The position numbers were made by a program, and so were the translations under genes. The notes beneath the pieces were generated by a model. The model searched no databases and had not been told where the DNA came from. It saw only the letters and a list, made by a program, of their open reading frames with translations. A stretch of 64,000 nucleotides of DNA from Pseudonocardia sp. MH-G8 (lineage in GTDB: Bacteria > Actinomycetota > Actinomycetes > Mycobacteriales > Pseudonocardiaceae), in NCBI RefSeq assembly GCF_002262885.1, contig NZ_NKYF01000021.1, positions 1 to 64,000 of the forward strand, read 5' to 3'. Below, piece by piece: positions 16,770-26,587 of this stretch; within the stretch, counting starts at the first letter, position 1; each line of letters opens with the position of its first letter.

Positions 16770-17327
16770 ATGGCCCACGAACTGCGCGGCCGGACGATCG
16801 CGACCCTGGCCGCGGACGGGGTCGAGCGCGTCGAGCTCGACCTGCCCCGCGGCGCCCTCTACGGCGCCGGCGCCACCGTCGAGGTTCTCTCACTGCACAC
16901 CGGCTCCTTGTGGGCACGGGAGTGGGACAAGGACCCGGCCGGCACGATCACGGTCGACCGGGAGGTCAGCGAGGCGTCGGTCAGCGACTACGACGCGCTG
17001 CTGCTGCCCGGCGGCACGGTCAACCCAGACCAGCTACGCACCGACCCCACCGCGGTGGAGTTCGTGCGCGCCTTCGTGGCCACCGGCAAACCGGTCGCCT
17101 CGATCTGCCACGGCCCCTGGACCCTCGCCGAGGCCGACGTGATCCGCGGGCGGCGACTCACGTCGTGGGCCTCGATCCGCACCGACCTGCGCAACGCCGG
17201 CGCCGAGGTCGTCGACGAGGAGGTCTGCATCGACGGCCAGTTCACCACCAGCCGATCCCCGTTCGACCTGCCCGCCTTCTGCGCGGCGATCGTCGAACAG
17301 TTCGCGGCCGTCCCGGCTGCAACCTGA
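16770..17327 (+). CDS. DJ-1/PfpI-family protein
   Basis: This 185-residue class-I glutamine-amidotransferase-like protein has the nucleophile elbow ASICHGPW (Cys near residue 114) followed by His, and the LLLPGG motif carrying the conserved upstream acid region. The family includes the PfpI protease-like, YhbO/YajL glyoxalase-like and deglycase-like proteins of aldehyde stress. The ATG at 16770 has a strong AAGGAGG site at 16756-16762. It is the first cargo gene of the transposon, just before a formaldehyde dehydrogenase. A role against reactive aldehydes is plausible but unproven. Confidence 0.85.
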   Translation: MAHELRGRTIATLAADGVERVELDLPRGALYGAGATVEVLSLHTGSLWAREWDKDPAGTITVDREVSEASVSDYDALLLPGGTVNPDQLRTDPTAVEFVRAFVATGKPVASICHGPWTLAEADVIRGRRLTSWASIRTDLRNAGAEVVDEEVCIDGQFTTSRSPFDLPAFCAAIVEQFAAVPAAT

Positions 17328-17374
17328 CCCCACCACTGACCGCCACGGCACCCGAACCTGGGAAGGAATTGCTC

Positions 17375-18514
17375 ATGAAGGCTCTCGTCTATCACGGTCC
17401 GCGCCAGGTCAGCGTCGACGAGGTTCCCGACGCCCGGATCGAGAAGCCCACCGACGTCCTGGTCAAGATCACGGCAACGAACATCTGCGGGTCGGACCTG
17501 CACATGTACGAAGGCCGCACCGACTTCGAGCAGGGCCGCATCTTCGGCCACGAGAACCTCGGCGAGGTCATCGAGGTCGGCGACGGCGTCGACAAAATCA
17601 GGGTCGGGGACATGGTCTCCGCCCCGTTCAACGTCAGCTGCGGGCACTGCCGCAACTGCGAACACGGACTGACCAACTACTGCCTGACCGCCAACGAACC
17701 CGACATGGCAGGGGGCGCCTACGGGTTCGCCGACATGGGCGGCTGGGCCGGCGGGCAGGCCGAGTACCTGCGCATCCCGTGGGGCGATTTCCAGTGCCTG
17801 CGCCTGCCCGAGGACGCCAAGGACAAGCAGAACGACTACACGATGCTCTCCGACATCCTGCCCACCGGCTGGCACGCCGTGGAGATGTCGGGCCTGGTCC
17901 CCGGCGAGACCATCGTGATCTACGGCGGCGGCCCGGTCGGGCTGATGGCCGCGCTGTCGGCGTCGGTGAAGGGCGCGGCGAAGGTGATGGTCGTCGACCG
18001 CCACCCCGACCGGCTCAAGCTGGCCGAACAGGTCGGCGCGATCCCGATCGACGACTCCAAGGGCTCCCCGGTCGACCAGGTCATGGAACAGACCAACGGC
18101 CGCGGCGCCGACCGCGGCGCCGAGTGCGTCGGCTACCAGGCCCACGACCCCCAGGGCAACGAGGACAACGCGCTGACCCTCAACAACCTGGTCGCCTCGG
18201 TGAAATTCACTGGCGGCATCGGCACCGTCGGCGTGTTCATCCCCCAGGACCCCGGCGCCCCCGACGAGCTCGCCCAACAGGGCAAGGCCCGCTTCGACTT
18301 CGGCACCTTCTGGTTCAAGGGCCAGCAGATGGGCTGCGGCCAGGCCCCGGTCAAGCGCTACAACCGCCACCTGCGCGACCTGATCGCCGAAAACAAGATG
18401 ACGCCCTCCTGGATCGTGTCCCACAACCTGACCCTCGACCAGGCGCCGGAGGCCTACCAGCACTTCGACGCCCGCGACGACGGCTGGACCAAGGTCGTGC
18501 TCAACCCCGCGTGA
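17375..18514 (+). CDS. fdhA: Glutathione-independent formaldehyde dehydrogenase-like Zn-alcohol dehydrogenase
   Basis: This 379-residue medium-chain dehydrogenase resembles Pseudomonas FdhA. Catalytic zinc ligands are NICGSDLH and GHEN. Structural zinc cysteines are in CGHCRNCEHGLTNYC. Family-specific segments are GGAYGFADMGGWAGGQAEYL and LSDILPTGWHAVE, and the Rossmann motif is GGGPVG. FdhA-type enzymes oxidise formaldehyde or dismutate aldehydes with tightly bound NAD. It follows the DJ-1/PfpI gene within the transposon cargo, behind a GGAAGGAATT ribosome site. It would act in the cytoplasm on formaldehyde or related aldehydes. Confidence 0.85.
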   Translation: MKALVYHGPRQVSVDEVPDARIEKPTDVLVKITATNICGSDLHMYEGRTDFEQGRIFGHENLGEVIEVGDGVDKIRVGDMVSAPFNVSCGHCRNCEHGLTNYCLTANEPDMAGGAYGFADMGGWAGGQAEYLRIPWGDFQCLRLPEDAKDKQNDYTMLSDILPTGWHAVEMSGLVPGETIVIYGGGPVGLMAALSASVKGAAKVMVVDRHPDRLKLAEQVGAIPIDDSKGSPVDQVMEQTNGRGADRGAECVGYQAHDPQGNEDNALTLNNLVASVKFTGGIGTVGVFIPQDPGAPDELAQQGKARFDFGTFWFKGQQMGCGQAPVKRYNRHLRDLIAENKMTPSWIVSHNLTLDQAPEAYQHFDARDDGWTKVVLNPA

Positions 18515-18569
18515 ACCACCGGGCCGAGAGCCAGGTGCCGCGAGAAACGGAAAGGGAAGGGGAACAACG

Positions 18570-18982
18570 ATGAGACAGGTCGAGACGGTGGCCCTCGACG
18601 ATGCCCGCAGGGTGATCGCCGCGGGCGAGCAGAAGGCCCGCGAGATCGGGTCTCCGAGCAACGTGGCGGGGTCGACGCGGGCGGGAACCTGGTCGCACAC
18701 ATCCGGATGGACGACGCCTGGATGGGCAGCATCGACATTTCGATCAACAAGGCGTTCACCGCGCGGGCCTTCGACACCTCGACCGGTGACCTCGCGAAGA
18801 ACTCCCAGCCCGGCGAGCAGTTCTACGGCATCAGCGACTCCAACCACGGCCGCGTGATGATCTTCGCCGGAGGTCTGCCGCTGCGCGGCAACAACGGGAC
18901 CGTCGTCGGCGGGGTCGGAGTCTCCGGGGGCACCGGCGAGCAGGACCAGATCGTCGCCGAGGCTGCCATGGCCGCGTTCTGA
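18570..18982 (+). pseudogene. HbpS/GlcG-family heme-binding-like protein, frameshifted
   Basis: The N-terminal part (VALDDARRVIAAGEQKAREIG, from the ATG at 18570) is in one frame. The rest (GGNLVAHIRMDDAWMGSIDI, then ISINKAFTARAFDTSTGDLA, ending GGVGVSGG) is in another. Family proteins have SNVAVVDAGGNLVAH at the join. The DNA reads as if one T were missing from GTGGCGGTGGTC near 18668. Restoring that base gives a normal protein of about 138 residues. It is either a genuine inactivating frameshift in the cargo or a sequencing error. A good ribosome site (GGAAAGGGAAGGGG) precedes it. Confidence 0.75.
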
Positions 18983-19023
18983 CCCCGCGCCCGCCGACCG
19001 TCCCGGACCCGCCAGGAGTGCCG

Positions 19024-19935
<912 letters not shown>

Positions 19936-19977
19936 CAGCACCCCGCACGCGACGACGTCTTTCGAAGGAGATCGATC

Positions 19978-20286
19978 ATGGCTGAACCAGTGACCGTGGG
20001 GCTTCTCGTGCGTATCGAGGCGCTGCCAGGCCGAGAAAGCGACGTCGAGGACTTCCTGCAGCAAGGGCTCGGCATCGTGGAGCAGGAGCCCAACACGGTG
20101 CGGTGGTTCGCCATCCGCTTCGGGCCCTCGTCCTTCGGCATCTACGACGCCTTTCCCGACGACTCCGGTCGCCAGGCCCACCTCTCGGGCCAGGTCGCCC
20201 AAGCCCTCGCCGACAACACCGGCACCCTGTTCGCCCAGCCCACCATCGAACCCGTGGACGTCATCGCCGAGAAGCCACCGATCTGA
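19978..20286 (+). CDS. Antibiotic-biosynthesis-monooxygenase (ABM) domain protein
   Basis: This 102-residue ferredoxin-like-fold protein (VTVGLLVRIEALPGRESDVE, with NTVRWFAIRFGPSSFGIYDAF) belongs to the ABM/YgiN superfamily. Members include heme-degrading and quinol monooxygenases and many of unknown role. The ATG at 19978 follows CGAAGGAG. It is the last cargo gene, adjacent to a strong palindrome that probably ends the cargo transcript. The function cannot be narrowed from the sequence. Confidence 0.75.
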   Translation: MAEPVTVGLLVRIEALPGRESDVEDFLQQGLGIVEQEPNTVRWFAIRFGPSSFGIYDAFPDDSGRQAHLSGQVAQALADNTGTLFAQPTIEPVDVIAEKPPI

Positions 20287-20310
20287 TAACCGTGTGTCGG
20301 AGCTCCGGTC

Positions 20311-20338
20311 GGCGGTACCGCCGCGGCCGCGGCCGCGG
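20311..20338. terminator. Palindromic GC-rich region between cargo and tniQ
   Basis: Two perfect palindromes overlap by two bases: GGCGGTACCGCC at 20311-20322 and CCGCGGCCGCGGCCGCGG at 20321-20338. They lie in the 247-bp gap between the last cargo gene and the convergent tniQ gene. This fits a bidirectional terminator. No gene is visible in the rest of the gap. Confidence 0.4.
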
Positions 20339-20533
20339 ACGCGGCCGTTGAACGAACAACGGGGTAGCCGAGATCGGCCCGCCCAGGTTCGGCGTCAGCG
20401 CCGAAATGGTGGCGTCGGGGTCGGGGCAGCGGGTTTGATCTCGGCGATGCGGGCGTGCATACGGGCCAGTCAATCGTGCCTGCCCACCGTGCCGAACCAC
20501 GTGCGGCTCATCCGGCAGCGTGTCCGCCCAGGG

Positions 20534-21367
20534 TCACCGGCGGCGGTTCCAGATCCAGGCCCAGCGCGACTCGCCGCGCAGGTCAAGCAGAAGCTCGGTG
20601 AGTCGCACGACTTCGGGGTAGATCGCGATCCGGACGGCAAGGCTGTTGACCATGTCGTGGCCGAGGAGCTTCGTGTCGACCATGAGCGGGATCGCGGCGC
20701 CGTTGCGGGCGAGGATGTCTAGGCGGTGCCGTTGGAGCGGGGTCAAGGTGGGCCGGCGGAGGATGCGAGAACGCCAGATCTGCGAGGCATGGTGGTGCGT
20801 GCCGGCCACCACGGCCCTGGCGTGGTCGCGCAGCAGCCGTTCTTGGCGGCGCTGAGACCGAGCGAGCTCGGGGATATCGGCGAGGTCGAGCTGGCTGGCG
20901 GGGTTGCGGATGCTGGGCCCGATCCAGAGCCGGTGACGCCGACAGATCATGTAGTGGTCGGGCAACTTGCAGGGCACCGGGTCGAGCAGGCCGTGGCGGG
21001 CGGCGCAGCGACGACAGGCCGGGCGGAGCCCGTGGCCGTAGGGCTGCCGGCGCCCGAAGGCGTCCCGGTCGTCGGGGCCTGGCCCCCAGTAGAGCCGCGT
21101 GATGCGGTCGAGGGGCTGCCCGGTCGCGGCGGCGAGACGCTCGCGGGTCTGCTCTCCGAAGCCACGGCCGGCGTGCCCGGGTGGGCGGCGAACGTGGATC
21201 AGGTTGCTGAGCTGGGTGACGGTCAGGTGGTTGGCGTTGGCCAGGCGGCGCAGGTAGTGGTGGATTGCCTCGTAAGGCAGCGGCGCGACCGTCTGGGGCA
21301 ACGGCGCGGGCGGCAGCGCGGTCATCCAGTCGCGGATCCGGACGTGCCCGGCTGGGTTGACCGTCAC
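20534..21367 (-). CDS. tniQ: TniQ/TnsD-family transposition target protein
   Basis: This 277-residue TniQ-domain protein has the N-terminal PLPYEAIHHYLRRLANANHL motif and a zinc-binding cluster PACRRCAARHG ... VPCKLPDHYMICRRHRLW (Cys118, Cys121, Cys133, Cys142, His145). TniQ and TnsD proteins recruit the transposase complex to the target. The GTG at 21367 overlaps the tniB stop (GTGA). It is short compared with site-specific TnsD proteins (about 500 residues) and closer to the small TniQ of Tn5053-type or CRISPR-associated elements. The element sits inside a GH51 gene rather than a tRNA-linked site. Confidence 0.88.
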   Translation of the reverse strand: MTVNPAGHVRIRDWMTALPPAPLPQTVAPLPYEAIHHYLRRLANANHLTVTQLSNLIHVRRPPGHAGRGFGEQTRERLAAATGQPLDRITRLYWGPGPDDRDAFGRRQPYGHGLRPACRRCAARHGLLDPVPCKLPDHYMICRRHRLWIGPSIRNPASQLDLADIPELARSQRRQERLLRDHARAVVAGTHHHASQIWRSRILRRPTLTPLQRHRLDILARNGAAIPLMVDTKLLGHDMVNSLAVRIAIYPEVVRLTELLLDLRGESRWAWIWNRRR

Positions 21368-22437
21368 CGGGTGCTGCTGGCGCGCCGGGTCGCCGACTCG
21401 GCGGCGTGGTCGATGCGGACCTTGTCCAGCAGCGGCTGGGTCAGGGCCTCGGTGCCGGACAGGATCGCCCGGATCGCCGCGGCTCGGGTGAGGTGCGCCA
21501 GGCTGCCGATCATGCCGCCGGTGCGGGCGTGCAGGTACTTGGCCTGCTCGACCAGGGCGCCGGGCCGGTGCTGGTGCAGCCGCAGGGTGGCTTCCATGGC
21601 CGCGACCAGCTGGCGCCATTCGTCGCCGTAGGGGAACGGGCCGGTGGGGATCAGGCTGCAGCGCCCGGCGAGCTGACGGCCGCGGGTGCCGGTGAACACC
21701 CCGGAGCGCTCGACGTCGATCCCGGCATAGACGAACGTGGCGGGCAGGTGCTCGGTGAAGTACTTGAGGTGATCGGAGAGGTCCTCCCCGGCCGAGGTCT
21801 GCAGGTTCAAGTTGTGGATCTCGTCGACGATCACCAGGTCGGTGCGGGCATCGATGAGCACCCGGCAGACCGCGTCGGCGATGTCGGTGACGTTCTGCCG
21901 GGCCCCGACCGGGGGTAGGCCGAGGAAGCGGGCGAACTCCATGGCCAGCTTGCGCGGAGATCCCTTGGGTGGGCAGGTGACATAAACGATCGGGATCCGG
22001 TCACTGCGCGGGAACCGGGCTCGGGTCCGCAGCTCGTGCACCCTCCCGAGCTGCTTGATCGCGGTCGTCTTGCCGGTGGCCGCCGCGCCGGAGACCATCA
22101 GCCCGCGCCGGGCGCCGATCTCGCGCTGGTTCATCAGGGTGAGCAGCCGGCCCTCCTCGGTGATCTCGGAGATGGCCGAGGTGGTGACTACGACCAGCTC
22201 GGCGTGGTGGGCGATGCGGGCCTCGTCGTAGTCGCGCCGCTGCGCCTCGGAGAGTTCCGACCAGCGATCGGCGTGCAGCAGCTCGACGATGGAGGGGTCG
22301 GCGTGGACGAATCGCCGCCACCCGTCCAGGGTGCTGGTGGGCAGCCGGCGGTCCTCGAGCTGGCCGGCGTCACCGGCACCGGACTCGGCCTGGCTCGGGT
22401 CGGCCTCAACGGTCATGGCACTACCACTGGATGTCAC
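21364..22437 (-). CDS. tniB: TniB/TnsC-like AAA+ ATPase
   Basis: This is the AAA+ regulator that links transposase and target selector. Walker A is GAAATGKTT near residue 118, and Walker B with DE is LVIVDEIHNL. TniB-like flanking sequences include the N-terminal WRRFVHADPSIVELL, which may contact the transposase. The GTG at 22437 overlaps the tniA stop by 4 bases, matching the pattern in this operon; GTG 22443 and ATG 22416 are alternatives. The 357-residue length is typical of TniB with a short N-terminal extension. Confidence 0.9.
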   Translation of the reverse strand: MTSSGSAMTVEADPSQAESGAGDAGQLEDRRLPTSTLDGWRRFVHADPSIVELLHADRWSELSEAQRRDYDEARIAHHAELVVVTTSAISEITEEGRLLTLMNQREIGARRGLMVSGAAATGKTTAIKQLGRVHELRTRARFPRSDRIPIVYVTCPPKGSPRKLAMEFARFLGLPPVGARQNVTDIADAVCRVLIDARTDLVIVDEIHNLNLQTSAGEDLSDHLKYFTEHLPATFVYAGIDVERSGVFTGTRGRQLAGRCSLIPTGPFPYGDEWRQLVAAMEATLRLHQHRPGALVEQAKYLHARTGGMIGSLAHLTRAAAIRAILSGTEALTQPLLDKVRIDHAAESATRRASSTR

Positions 22438-24521
22438 CACCACTTCTCGGCTTCCTTTCGGGCGTCGAACAACGGCAGCGCGATCACCTCTGCCGTGTCG
22501 CCGTCGGTGTCGTCCGCGGTTTCCGCCGCAGGCTCGGTCGAGGTGTCCGGAGCGGGGACGGGCCGGTCGACGGCGGTGGCGCGGGTGCGCCCGACGACCC
22601 GCCGGGTGCGGGCCGATCGGCGGCGCTTCGCCTCGTGAGGCTCTGGCTGGTCAGGGCCGTGTTCGGCGGTGTCAAGCAGGCGGGCGGCGGCCTCGGCGAT
22701 CTCGGACTCGGTGACCGGGTCGCTGCCGCGGGCGGCGACGATCTCGCGGGCGTGGGCCCAGGTGAGCTCCCCGAACGGGACTGGTGCGCTGCGTAGGTGG
22801 GTCCAGGCGGCTTCGAGGAAGCCCTGCTCGTGGTGGTTGCGCACCCAGATCCGGGAGATGTCATAGGGGTCGTGGTGGATCTCCCAACGGCCGTTGTTCG
22901 TGCTCACCCCGGAGTCCTGGCCGCGGTAGGGGTTCAGCGCGGCGCTGTCGTAGCGCCGTTGGCCGAGCTTGATCCCGTAGGAGTTGATCGCCCGCCAGGT
23001 GGTCGGCAACAGCTCGATGTAGTCGTCCGGGCCGAGCGGGACCGGGACGTAGCCGGCGACCGCGACCAGGGCGGCGTAGCGCTCGTTCGGGGTCAGCGCC
23101 TGGCCCGGTGTCAGCGGGTCGCGCAGCCCCTCGTGCGGCCGGTTCTGCCAGACCGCGACGATCCACTCGTCGAGCAGCGCTTGCAGTTCTGCCATCGACC
23201 ACACGGCCTGCTGCTCGGCGTCGCGGCCGCGGTGCTCGACGCTGCGCCCGACGTAGCCGGCCACGTACTGGGCGAACAGCGTCGACACCGATCCCAGGGT
23301 GCGTTCGATGATCGGTTTGTCGGTCGGGGTGTCCGGGTGCGCGGGCTGCAGGCTGATCCCCAACGAGCGACACGCCGCCCGGAACGTGGCCGAGAGGTAG
23401 GCCTTGCCGTGGTCACACACGATCGTCTCCGGGACGATCACCGGGCGGGCTGCGGCGTGCTCGAGGCGGGCATCGATGGCGGTCAGGGGTTCGTGCGGTA
23501 GCACCGAGCGAGTCATCCGCAGCGCGTCGGCCCAGCCCGGGCGCATCGGCTCCGGGGTCACCGCTCGGGCCAGCAGCAGCGCGGCGTCGACGGCCTTGGT
23601 GGTCGGGCGCAGCACTGCGGCGGCGATGGTGCGGGTGGCGTGGTCGACCAGCCCGGTCAGCTCCACCCTGTCCACGGTGCCGTCGTCGAGGACCACCCGG
23701 ACATCGAGCGGTGTGGAGTCGATCTGCGTCCACTGACCGGGCCGGGACGCCGTCACCGCGGCGAACGGACCGTCGGGCTGCTTGGCCAGCGAGCGGCGGG
23801 TCCGCGCCGACCCGAAGGTGTGCTGTCCCGCGGACAGGCGGGCCACCAGCCGATAGAAGCTGCGCTCGGCCGGTAGCGCCGGCGGGTCCGGGTCGGCGGC
23901 CACGAGCTGCTCGACCCGCCGGCGCAGCCGGGCGACGGTGCCGGTCGACCGGTCGGTCTGCTCGGCGATCGCCTGTCGGGTCGCCTCGATCACCCGCGGG
24001 TCGGTGCGCCCTCCGGGCGCCCGGCCGCGGGCGGCGCGGGCGTGGCGCTGATCGATTAGGCCCCAGAGCCCGTCGCGCTCGTAGCGGCGGCGTAGCCGCT
24101 TGAGTGTGGACAACCCGACCTCATGGCCGGCGGCGGTCAGGGCGGCGTGTTTGGCCAGTTCTCGCTGCCGCAGCGAGTGTCGGGCCGGGTCGTACTCGGG
24201 GCGCGGGGCGGCGCCCGGCGCAGCGTCGGGCCCGACACCGGTGAGCACCTCGACCAGGTGCTGTTCCCACCACTGCGCGCGCGCCCGCGCCTCCTGCGGG
24301 AGCTGCTCGATCGTGGCCTGGCCGGACAGTCTCGGCCGGTTCGCGGTGACCAGCTCGAAGCTCGCATCGGCCATCAGGTGCCCGATCCGCATCGCCGTGG
24401 CCGCGCCGGTCACGTCGACCAGCCGCACCGCCGTCCCGTCCAGCGCGACGACCCGGTAGCTGTCGCCGTCGAGGCGGATCTCGTCGCCCGGCGCCAGGAC
24501 CGGCAACCCCATCCTGGTCAC
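22434..24521 (-). CDS. tniA: TniA/TnsB-like DDE transposase (Mu-type integrase core)
   Basis: This 695-residue transposase has an N-terminal DNA-binding region with helix-turn-helix-like blocks (LSTLKRLRRRYERDGLWGLI), a retroviral-integrase-type core and a C-terminal Mu beta-barrel region (NPYRGQDSGVSTNNGRWEIH). The DDE residues are D268 (WTQIDSTPLD), D370 (IVCDHGKAYLS) and E406 (TDKPIIERT). D370 and E406 are separated by exactly 35 residues, as in DD35E enzymes. It would bind the end repeats and do the strand transfer. The GTG at 24521 overlaps the tnsA stop; an ATG three codons later is the alternative. Confidence 0.93.
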   Translation of the reverse strand: MTRMGLPVLAPGDEIRLDGDSYRVVALDGTAVRLVDVTGAATAMRIGHLMADASFELVTANRPRLSGQATIEQLPQEARARAQWWEQHLVEVLTGVGPDAAPGAAPRPEYDPARHSLRQRELAKHAALTAAGHEVGLSTLKRLRRRYERDGLWGLIDQRHARAARGRAPGGRTDPRVIEATRQAIAEQTDRSTGTVARLRRRVEQLVAADPDPPALPAERSFYRLVARLSAGQHTFGSARTRRSLAKQPDGPFAAVTASRPGQWTQIDSTPLDVRVVLDDGTVDRVELTGLVDHATRTIAAAVLRPTTKAVDAALLLARAVTPEPMRPGWADALRMTRSVLPHEPLTAIDARLEHAAARPVIVPETIVCDHGKAYLSATFRAACRSLGISLQPAHPDTPTDKPIIERTLGSVSTLFAQYVAGYVGRSVEHRGRDAEQQAVWSMAELQALLDEWIVAVWQNRPHEGLRDPLTPGQALTPNERYAALVAVAGYVPVPLGPDDYIELLPTTWRAINSYGIKLGQRRYDSAALNPYRGQDSGVSTNNGRWEIHHDPYDISRIWVRNHHEQGFLEAAWTHLRSAPVPFGELTWAHAREIVAARGSDPVTESEIAEAAARLLDTAEHGPDQPEPHEAKRRRSARTRRVVGRTRATAVDRPVPAPDTSTEPAAETADDTDGDTAEVIALPLFDARKEAEKWW

Positions 24522-25363
24522 CCGGCCGAACCGAAAGCCGGGAGCTCGGCGTTGCCCCGTGCCGCCGAGGTGCCGAGGCTGACCACGGTCGACGGGCCGA
24601 GCCGGTCGGTCTCCACCGGGGCGGTCAGCTCGCAGCGCCAGAGCATGCCGAACAGCACCGGCAGGGTGGCTGTCCGCTCGCCCGCCGCGGCCGCGCCGTC
24701 CAGCAGCGCGGTCGGTGTGGCGAACGTGTCCCGCAGACGGGCCATCACCGTCGGGCGGGCGTTGCGCGGGTGGCGGTAGCCGGCCAGCCAGTGCAGATTC
24801 GCCGCCCACACCGGCCCGAGCTCACCGACCCGCAGGTACTGCCAGCCGACCCGCGCGCAGAACCGCGCGGTGGCCGCGAACACCGCGGCGTCCTGCGCGC
24901 GGACCCGCTCATCGGGGCGCACATCAACGACCACCCCCGTGCCGTCAGCGCGGCGCGCGAAGTAGTCCGGGGCATGCCGCACCGACCGTCCGGACTCGAC
25001 GTCGGTCCAGTGCAGCCACATCGGCTGCGCGGCAACTCCGACGACGAACGGATCCGCGTCGAAGGCCATCAACCGATCGCGTTCGACCCACGACTCGAAG
25101 CCGACGTGCTCGCCGGTCCGGGCGAACCACCACAGCCCCGGCCAGTTCCGCTGACCTCGGAACGACGGGAACGTCCGCACCGGCGCGACCCGCTCGAACC
25201 GTACGTCCCAGCAACTCCGCAGCGGCTCGCGCCGCACCTTGCCTTCCGGCCCGGAGAACTCCGCCTCGACCTCAGACGGCAACGAAGCGTCCAGCGGTAC
25301 TGCCGCCAACTCGCCTGCCACGGTCGCTGCCATCCGATCCGTCGTCGACACGACGTGGCTCAA
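24518..25363 (-). CDS. TnsA-like transposon endonuclease subunit
   Basis: This 281-residue protein has the TnsA N-terminal nuclease pattern: HVGFESWVERDRLMAFDADP (Glu90, Glu94), the catalytic-type Asp in HAPDYF (Asp133) and VVVDVRP (Asp147, Arg149). TnsA cuts the 5' strands at the element ends so that transposition is cut-and-paste. The usual QxK or DxK lysine is Arg here. It is the first gene of the four-gene operon. Its start overlaps one of the right-end repeats (25355-25372), which suggests repression of the operon by bound transposase. An internal ATG at residue 11 is an alternative start. Confidence 0.82.
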   Translation of the reverse strand: MSHVVSTTDRMAATVAGELAAVPLDASLPSEVEAEFSGPEGKVRREPLRSCWDVRFERVAPVRTFPSFRGQRNWPGLWWFARTGEHVGFESWVERDRLMAFDADPFVVGVAAQPMWLHWTDVESGRSVRHAPDYFARRADGTGVVVDVRPDERVRAQDAAVFAATARFCARVGWQYLRVGELGPVWAANLHWLAGYRHPRNARPTVMARLRDTFATPTALLDGAAAAGERTATLPVLFGMLWRCELTAPVETDRLGPSTVVSLGTSAARGNAELPAFGSAG

Positions 25364-25432
25364 CTTATTGGCAGCGCTCCATCCGATGGCTCAGACACGC
25401 TGGCAGTGGCTCAACTTCTTCGGCACCGGACA
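25355..25432. repeat. Right end: three transposase-binding repeats and inverted repeat
   Basis: Three same-orientation repeats lie at 25355-25372 (GTGGCTCAACTTATTGGC), 25386-25404 (ATGGCTCAGACACGCTGGC) and 25406-25424 (GTGGCTCAACTTCTTCGGC). They are followed by the terminus GGCACCGGACA ending at 25432. Read from the end inward they share TGAGCCAC (TGAGCCAT in the middle copy) with the left-end repeats. The innermost copy spans the tnsA start codon. Packing is tighter than at the left end, an asymmetry also known in Tn7. Confidence 0.8.
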
Positions 25433-25437
25433 CCCGC
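25433..25437. repeat. Target-site duplication, right copy (CCCGC)
   Basis: CCCGC directly follows the right terminus GGCACCGGACA and equals the 5 bases before the left terminus. The GH51 reading frame resumes at 25438 with CGG. Confidence 0.9.
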
Positions 25438-26526
25438 CGGCGCATCGCGAACGGCACCCCGGAGCCGCATGCCGTGCCGTACTGGAGCATCGGCAACGAG
25501 AACTACGGCCACTGGGAGATGGGGGCCAAGGCGCCCGCCGAGTGGGCCCGGTTCGTCACCGAGGCGGCCAAGATGATGCGCCGGGTCGACCCGTCGATCT
25601 CGCTGCTCGCCGCCGCGCGGCCGGACCCGGACTGGACGCTTCCGCTGCTGCGGTCGGCGGGTCACCTCCTCGACTACGTCTCGATCCACGGCTACTGGGA
25701 CGACCTGCAGAGCGTCGACGAGCCGAGCGACTACCTCACGTGCATGAGCCGGTCGCTGGAGCCCGACGCCGCGATCCGGCGCGTGGAGAACATGATCGGC
25801 GTCGCGGGCCTCGAGGGCCGGGTGGCCGTCGCGTTCGACGAGTGGAACCTGCGCGGCTGGCACCACCCGTGGGGGTCCTCGCCCGAGGCGATCGCGGCGC
25901 GCGACCGCAACGACGACAACTCCACCTACACGATGGCCGACGCCGTGTTCTCGGCCGGCTTCCTCAACTCGTGCCTGCGCCACGCCCGCACGGTGCGGAT
26001 GGCGAACCTCGCCCCGCTCGTCAACACGCGTGGCCCGCTCTTCGTGCACCCGGAGGGCCTGGTGCGGCGCACGACCTTCCACGTCATGAGCATGTACGCC
26101 ACCATCCTGCCCGCGGAGGTGGCCGACAGCTCGCTCGTGTCCGACGCCCTGCGCCACGGCGACACCGAGGTGCCGGTCGTCGACGGGGTGGCGACGTGCG
26201 ACCCCGAGCGCAGCCGGGTCGTCCTCGTGCTCGTCAACCGCCACCCCGACGAGGCGATGACGTGCAGCGTGCAGATCGGGGACACCCCGCTCTCCGGCAC
26301 CCACCCCGGCACCGTGCTGGCCGGCGACCACGTCGACGCCCACAACAGCGTCGAGGAACCGCGCCGCGTCGAGCCGCAGAAGGAAGCGATCACGTTCGAG
26401 CAGGGCGTGACGTCGCTGCCGCCGCACTCCATCACGTTCTGCGAGGTCACCAGCCACACGCCCCCCGGTGTCGCCGACGGCGGATGGTCCGTCGGCGCGC
26501 ACGGCGACTGGCGCAGGACCGGCTGA
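25438..26526 (+). pseudogene. GH51 alpha-L-arabinofuranosidase, 3' part (split by transposon)
   Basis: This is the remaining 362 codons of the GH51 gene. It holds the acid/base glutamate in YWSIGNENYG and the nucleophile in AFDEWNLRGW, then the C-terminal beta-sandwich. The frame is continuous with 15844-16302 once the element and one target copy are removed (WARRRIANGTPEPH across the joint). The open frame extends leftward into the element, but no ribosome site or start is evident there. The TIM barrel would lack its first strands, so an active product is unlikely. Downstream importer genes may suffer polarity from the insertion. Confidence 0.9.
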
Positions 26527-26587
26527 GCGCGACACCGCACGACATCCACGACGGCCGGAACGGCACCCGACGACGAAGGGGTTGGAC

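Noticed and set aside
20321..20338. CCGCGGCCGCGG tract as a simple-sequence or REP repeat family
   Set aside because: It occurs once and sits between convergent genes. A terminator-like role is the simpler reading.
25366..25437. Functional alternative start for the 3' GH51 fragment within the transposon right end
   Set aside because: The frame is open into the element, but there is no convincing ribosome site, and the protein would lack the first part of the TIM barrel.
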